34,683 nucleotides of DNA from JBBCJM01 sp037190175. Its GTDB lineage: Bacteria; Pseudomonadota; Alphaproteobacteria; Rhodobacterales; Rhodobacteraceae. Position numbers and translations under genes: made by a program. The notes below the pieces were generated by a model. That model worked only from the letters and a program-made list of their open reading frames with translations. It did not search any database and was not told where the DNA came from. Position 1 is the first letter of the stretch. The number at the start of each line of letters is the position of its first letter. This document shows positions 32,903 through 34,683 of this stretch, in pieces. The stretch is taken from positions 1 through 34,683 of the forward strand of contig JBBCJM010000053.1 in the NCBI GenBank assembly GCA_037190175.1, in the 5' to 3' direction.

Positions 32903-33547
32903 ATGCCCGCCCAGCTTCCCTATGCCACGGTTTCCGAGATCTTCCGCCGCTTCCACGCGCGCGAGCCGCTGCCGAAGGGGGAGCTGGAGCATACCAATGC
33001 CTTCACCCTGCTGGTGGCCGTGGCGCTCTCGGCGCAGGCGACGGACGTGGGGGTGAACAAGGCCACCCGCGCGCTCTTCGCCATCGCCGACACGCCGGAA
33101 AAGATGCTCGCGCTGGGCGAGGAGGGGCTGATCGAGCATATCCGCACCATCGGCCTCTACCGCAACAAGGCGAAGAACGTGATCCGCCTGTCGCGGCTGT
33201 TGATCGAGAACTTCGGGGGCGAGGTGCCTTCCAGCCGCGCGGCGCTGATGTCGCTGCCCGGGGTGGGGCGCAAGACCGCCAACGTGGTGTTGCAGATGTG
33301 GTTCGGCCTGCCGGCGCAGGCGGTGGACACCCATGTGTTCCGCGTGGCCAACCGCACCGGCATCGCCCCGGGGCGCGACGAGATGGCGGTGGAACGCGCC
33401 ATCGAGGACAACGTGCCGGCGCAGTACCTGGGCCACAGCCACCACTGGCTGATCCTGCACGGCCGGTATATCTGCCTCGCGCGCCGTCCGCGCTGTGCGG
33501 ACTGCCTGATCGCCGACCTGTGCGGCTACGAGGAGAAGACCGCATGA
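32903..33547 (+). CDS. nth: Endonuclease III (DNA glycosylase/AP lyase)
   Basis: A 214-residue base-excision-repair enzyme that removes oxidised pyrimidines and nicks at the abasic site. The helix-hairpin-helix LPGVGRKTANVV carries the catalytic K124, and VDTHVFRVANR carries D142. The C-terminal [4Fe-4S] cluster ligands C191, C198, C201 and C207 show the exact C-x6-C-x2-C-x5-C spacing. AGGAAG precedes the ATG. The stop overlaps the ATG of the PfkB-family gene (ATGA, 33544-33547), so the two are translationally coupled even though their functions look unrelated. Confidence 0.97.
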   Translation: MPAQLPYATVSEIFRRFHAREPLPKGELEHTNAFTLLVAVALSAQATDVGVNKATRALFAIADTPEKMLALGEEGLIEHIRTIGLYRNKAKNVIRLSRLLIENFGGEVPSSRAALMSLPGVGRKTANVVLQMWFGLPAQAVDTHVFRVANRTGIAPGRDEMAVERAIEDNVPAQYLGHSHHWLILHGRYICLARRPRCADCLIADLCGYEEKTA

Positions 33548-34524
33548 ACTATCAGGTCGTGGGCATCGGCAATGCCATCGTGGATGTGCTCTCGCCGGTG
33601 GACGACAGCTTCCTGGACCTGATGGGGATCACCAAGGGCATCATGCAGCTGGTGGAGCGGCCGCGGGGCGAGTTGCTCTACGCCGCGATGCAGGAGCGGC
33701 GGCAGGTCCCGGGCGGCTCGGTGGCCAACACGCTGGCGGGGCTGGGCAACCTGGGGCTGACCACTGCCTTCATCGGCCGGGTGCATGACGATGCCTTGGG
33801 CCGGTTCTATGCCCGGGCGATGGCCGACAGCGGCACCGACTTCGTGAACCCGCCGGTGGAGGGGGGCGACCTGCCCACCTCGCGCTCGATGATCTTCGTC
33901 TCGGCGGACGGGGAGCGGTCGATGAACACCTATCTCGGCATCTCCTCGGAACTCGGGCCGGACGACGTGGCCGACGGGGTGGCGGGCGGCTGTCAGGTGC
34001 TGTTCCTGGAGGGTTACCTGTACGACAAGCCGCCGGGCAAGGCGGCCTTCGAGCGGGCGGCGCGGCTCTGCCGGGCCGGCGGCGGCCGGGCGGGGATCGC
34101 GCTGTCCGACCCGTTCTGCGTCGACCGGCACCGCGACGACTTCCGCCGGCTGGTGCGCGAGATGGACTATGTGATCGGCAACGTCCACGAATGGGAATCG
34201 CTCTACCGGACCGATCTCTCGGCGGCGCTGGAGGCGGCGGCGGCCGATTGCAGCACGGTGGTCTGCACCCGCTCGGGCGAGGATGTGGTGCTGGTCAGGG
34301 GGGAGGAGACGGTGACGGTCCCGGTCAACCGCATCACCCCGGTGGACGCGACCGGCGCCGGCGACCAGTTCGCGGCCGGGTTCCTCTACGGTTACGCCAC
34401 CGGGGCGCCGCTGGCGGTGGCCGGCCGGATGGGCTGCGTGGCGGCGGCCGAGGTGATCTCGCATTACGGCGCCCGGCCCGAGGCCGACCTGAAGGCGCTG
34501 TTCCGGGCCGAGGGGCTGCTTTAG
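33544..34524 (+). CDS. PfkB-family carbohydrate/nucleoside kinase, adenosine-kinase-like
   Basis: A 326-residue ribokinase-fold kinase. The N-terminal MNYQVVGIGNAIVDVLSP and the PGGSVANTLAGLGNLG segment (PfkB motif 1) bind the sugar. The C-terminal DATGAGDQFAAGFLYGYA (motif 2) carries the catalytic base D274. MDYVIGNVHEWESL matches the 'xxNxxE' ATP/Mg region. Proteins of this type in alphaproteobacteria are usually annotated as adenosine kinase, converting adenosine plus ATP to AMP, but some PfkB members phosphorylate sugars, so specificity is inferred. Its start overlaps the nth stop by four bases. Confidence 0.9.
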   Translation: MNYQVVGIGNAIVDVLSPVDDSFLDLMGITKGIMQLVERPRGELLYAAMQERRQVPGGSVANTLAGLGNLGLTTAFIGRVHDDALGRFYARAMADSGTDFVNPPVEGGDLPTSRSMIFVSADGERSMNTYLGISSELGPDDVADGVAGGCQVLFLEGYLYDKPPGKAAFERAARLCRAGGGRAGIALSDPFCVDRHRDDFRRLVREMDYVIGNVHEWESLYRTDLSAALEAAAADCSTVVCTRSGEDVVLVRGEETVTVPVNRITPVDATGAGDQFAAGFLYGYATGAPLAVAGRMGCVAAAEVISHYGARPEADLKALFRAEGLL

Positions 34525-34534
34525 CCGCCCGCAG

Positions 34535-34551
34535 GTGACGGCATTTGTCAC
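34535..34551. promoter_or_regulatory. Small inverted repeat upstream of the last gene
   Basis: GTGAC and GTCAC are perfect complements separated by seven bases, 10 to 27 bases after the kinase stop and about 90 before the next start. It could be an operator or a small terminator stem; nothing else distinguishes the 116-base gap. Confidence 0.3.
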
Positions 34552-34640
34552 GGTGTGCGGGCTAGGCAAAGCGGCCGCGCTTTGGCATGGTCCTGCGCAC
34601 AGGCCCCGGCAGGAGTGGGGTTCAGGCAAAGGACAGACTC

Positions 34641-34683
34641 ATGAAGATGAAGGCTTTTTCGCTGGCCCTGGTGACCTCTGCCC
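34641..34683 (+). CDS. N-terminal signal peptide of an exported protein (cut by window end)
   Basis: ATG at 34641 follows AAAGGA with seven bases of spacing. The fourteen visible codons read MKMKAFSLALVTSA, a positively charged start followed by a hydrophobic stretch, which is a typical secretory signal. The rest lies beyond the window, so no function can be given. Confidence 0.65.
   Translation, partial: MKMKAFSLALVTSA

Noticed and set aside
34580..34600. Possible sigma-54 promoter (TTTGGCATGG, CCTGCGCA) before the last gene
   Set aside because: The GG and GC dinucleotides are 9 or 11 bases apart rather than the required 10, so the match fails on spacing.

Overview
The window looks like chromosomal DNA from a high-G+C alphaproteobacterium, most likely a member of the Rhodobacteraceae. 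The evidence is the very G/C-rich third codon positions in every convincing gene, dense ATGA-overlapping operons, an HWE-family sensor kinase, RbsABC- and BMP-type ABC importers, and a repeated GC-rich palindrome with a CAAATA edge, a pattern I associate with that family. I see no insertion sequence, phage gene, CRISPR array, tRNA or rRNA. All calls were made by reading motifs; no database search was run.

Layout, left to right. (1) 1-275: the tail of an unknown gene and a long GC-rich inverted repeat. (2) 276-5192: a three-gene exporter operon resembling yhiI-rbbA-yhhJ (HlyD-type adaptor, double-ATPase/permease fusion, ABC-2 permease), followed by a LysR-type regulator. (3) 6264-11892: a COG0212-type 5-formyltetrahydrofolate cyclo-ligase-like protein followed by a complete BMP-family ABC importer (binding protein, two permeases, double ATPase). 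(4) 11981-15279: a 973-residue GAF/PAS/HWE sensor kinase with an AhpD-like N-terminus and a cognate single-domain response regulator. (5) 15545-18781: katG and oxyR, divergent, with a readable OxyR-type site and katG promoter between them. A 61-bp composite palindrome lies at the oxyR end.

(6) 18807-25605: a sugar-utilisation locus. A LacI repressor faces a five-gene operon (TIM-barrel isomerase/epimerase, Gfo/Idh/MocA oxidoreductase, RbsA-like ATPase, RbsC-like permease, periplasmic binding protein). Two 14-bp LacI-type operators flank a probable promoter, and strong hairpins close the operon. (7) 25824-29419, minus strand: a polytopic DUF4173/DUF4153-like membrane protein, an OmpR-family regulator, a small membrane histidine kinase with almost no periplasmic loop, and a RidA-family protein. 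An 11-bp-period direct repeat upstream resembles the CreB 'cre-tag'. (8) 29691-32859: a UxaA-family dehydratase, an SDR dehydrogenase and an FAH-family hydrolase, which together fit a non-phosphorylating aldonate pathway ending in pyruvate plus a hydroxyacid. Two AT-rich perfect hairpins sit in the first spacer. (9) 32903-34524: nth (endonuclease III) overlapping a PfkB-family, adenosine-kinase-like gene. The window ends in the signal peptide of another gene.

The most interesting points are the COG0212 gene linked to a BMP importer, the AhpD-like/HWE kinase fusion, the DUF4173 two-component cluster with its candidate autoregulatory site, the substrate-unknown sugar operon with textbook operators, and several well-formed non-coding palindromes.
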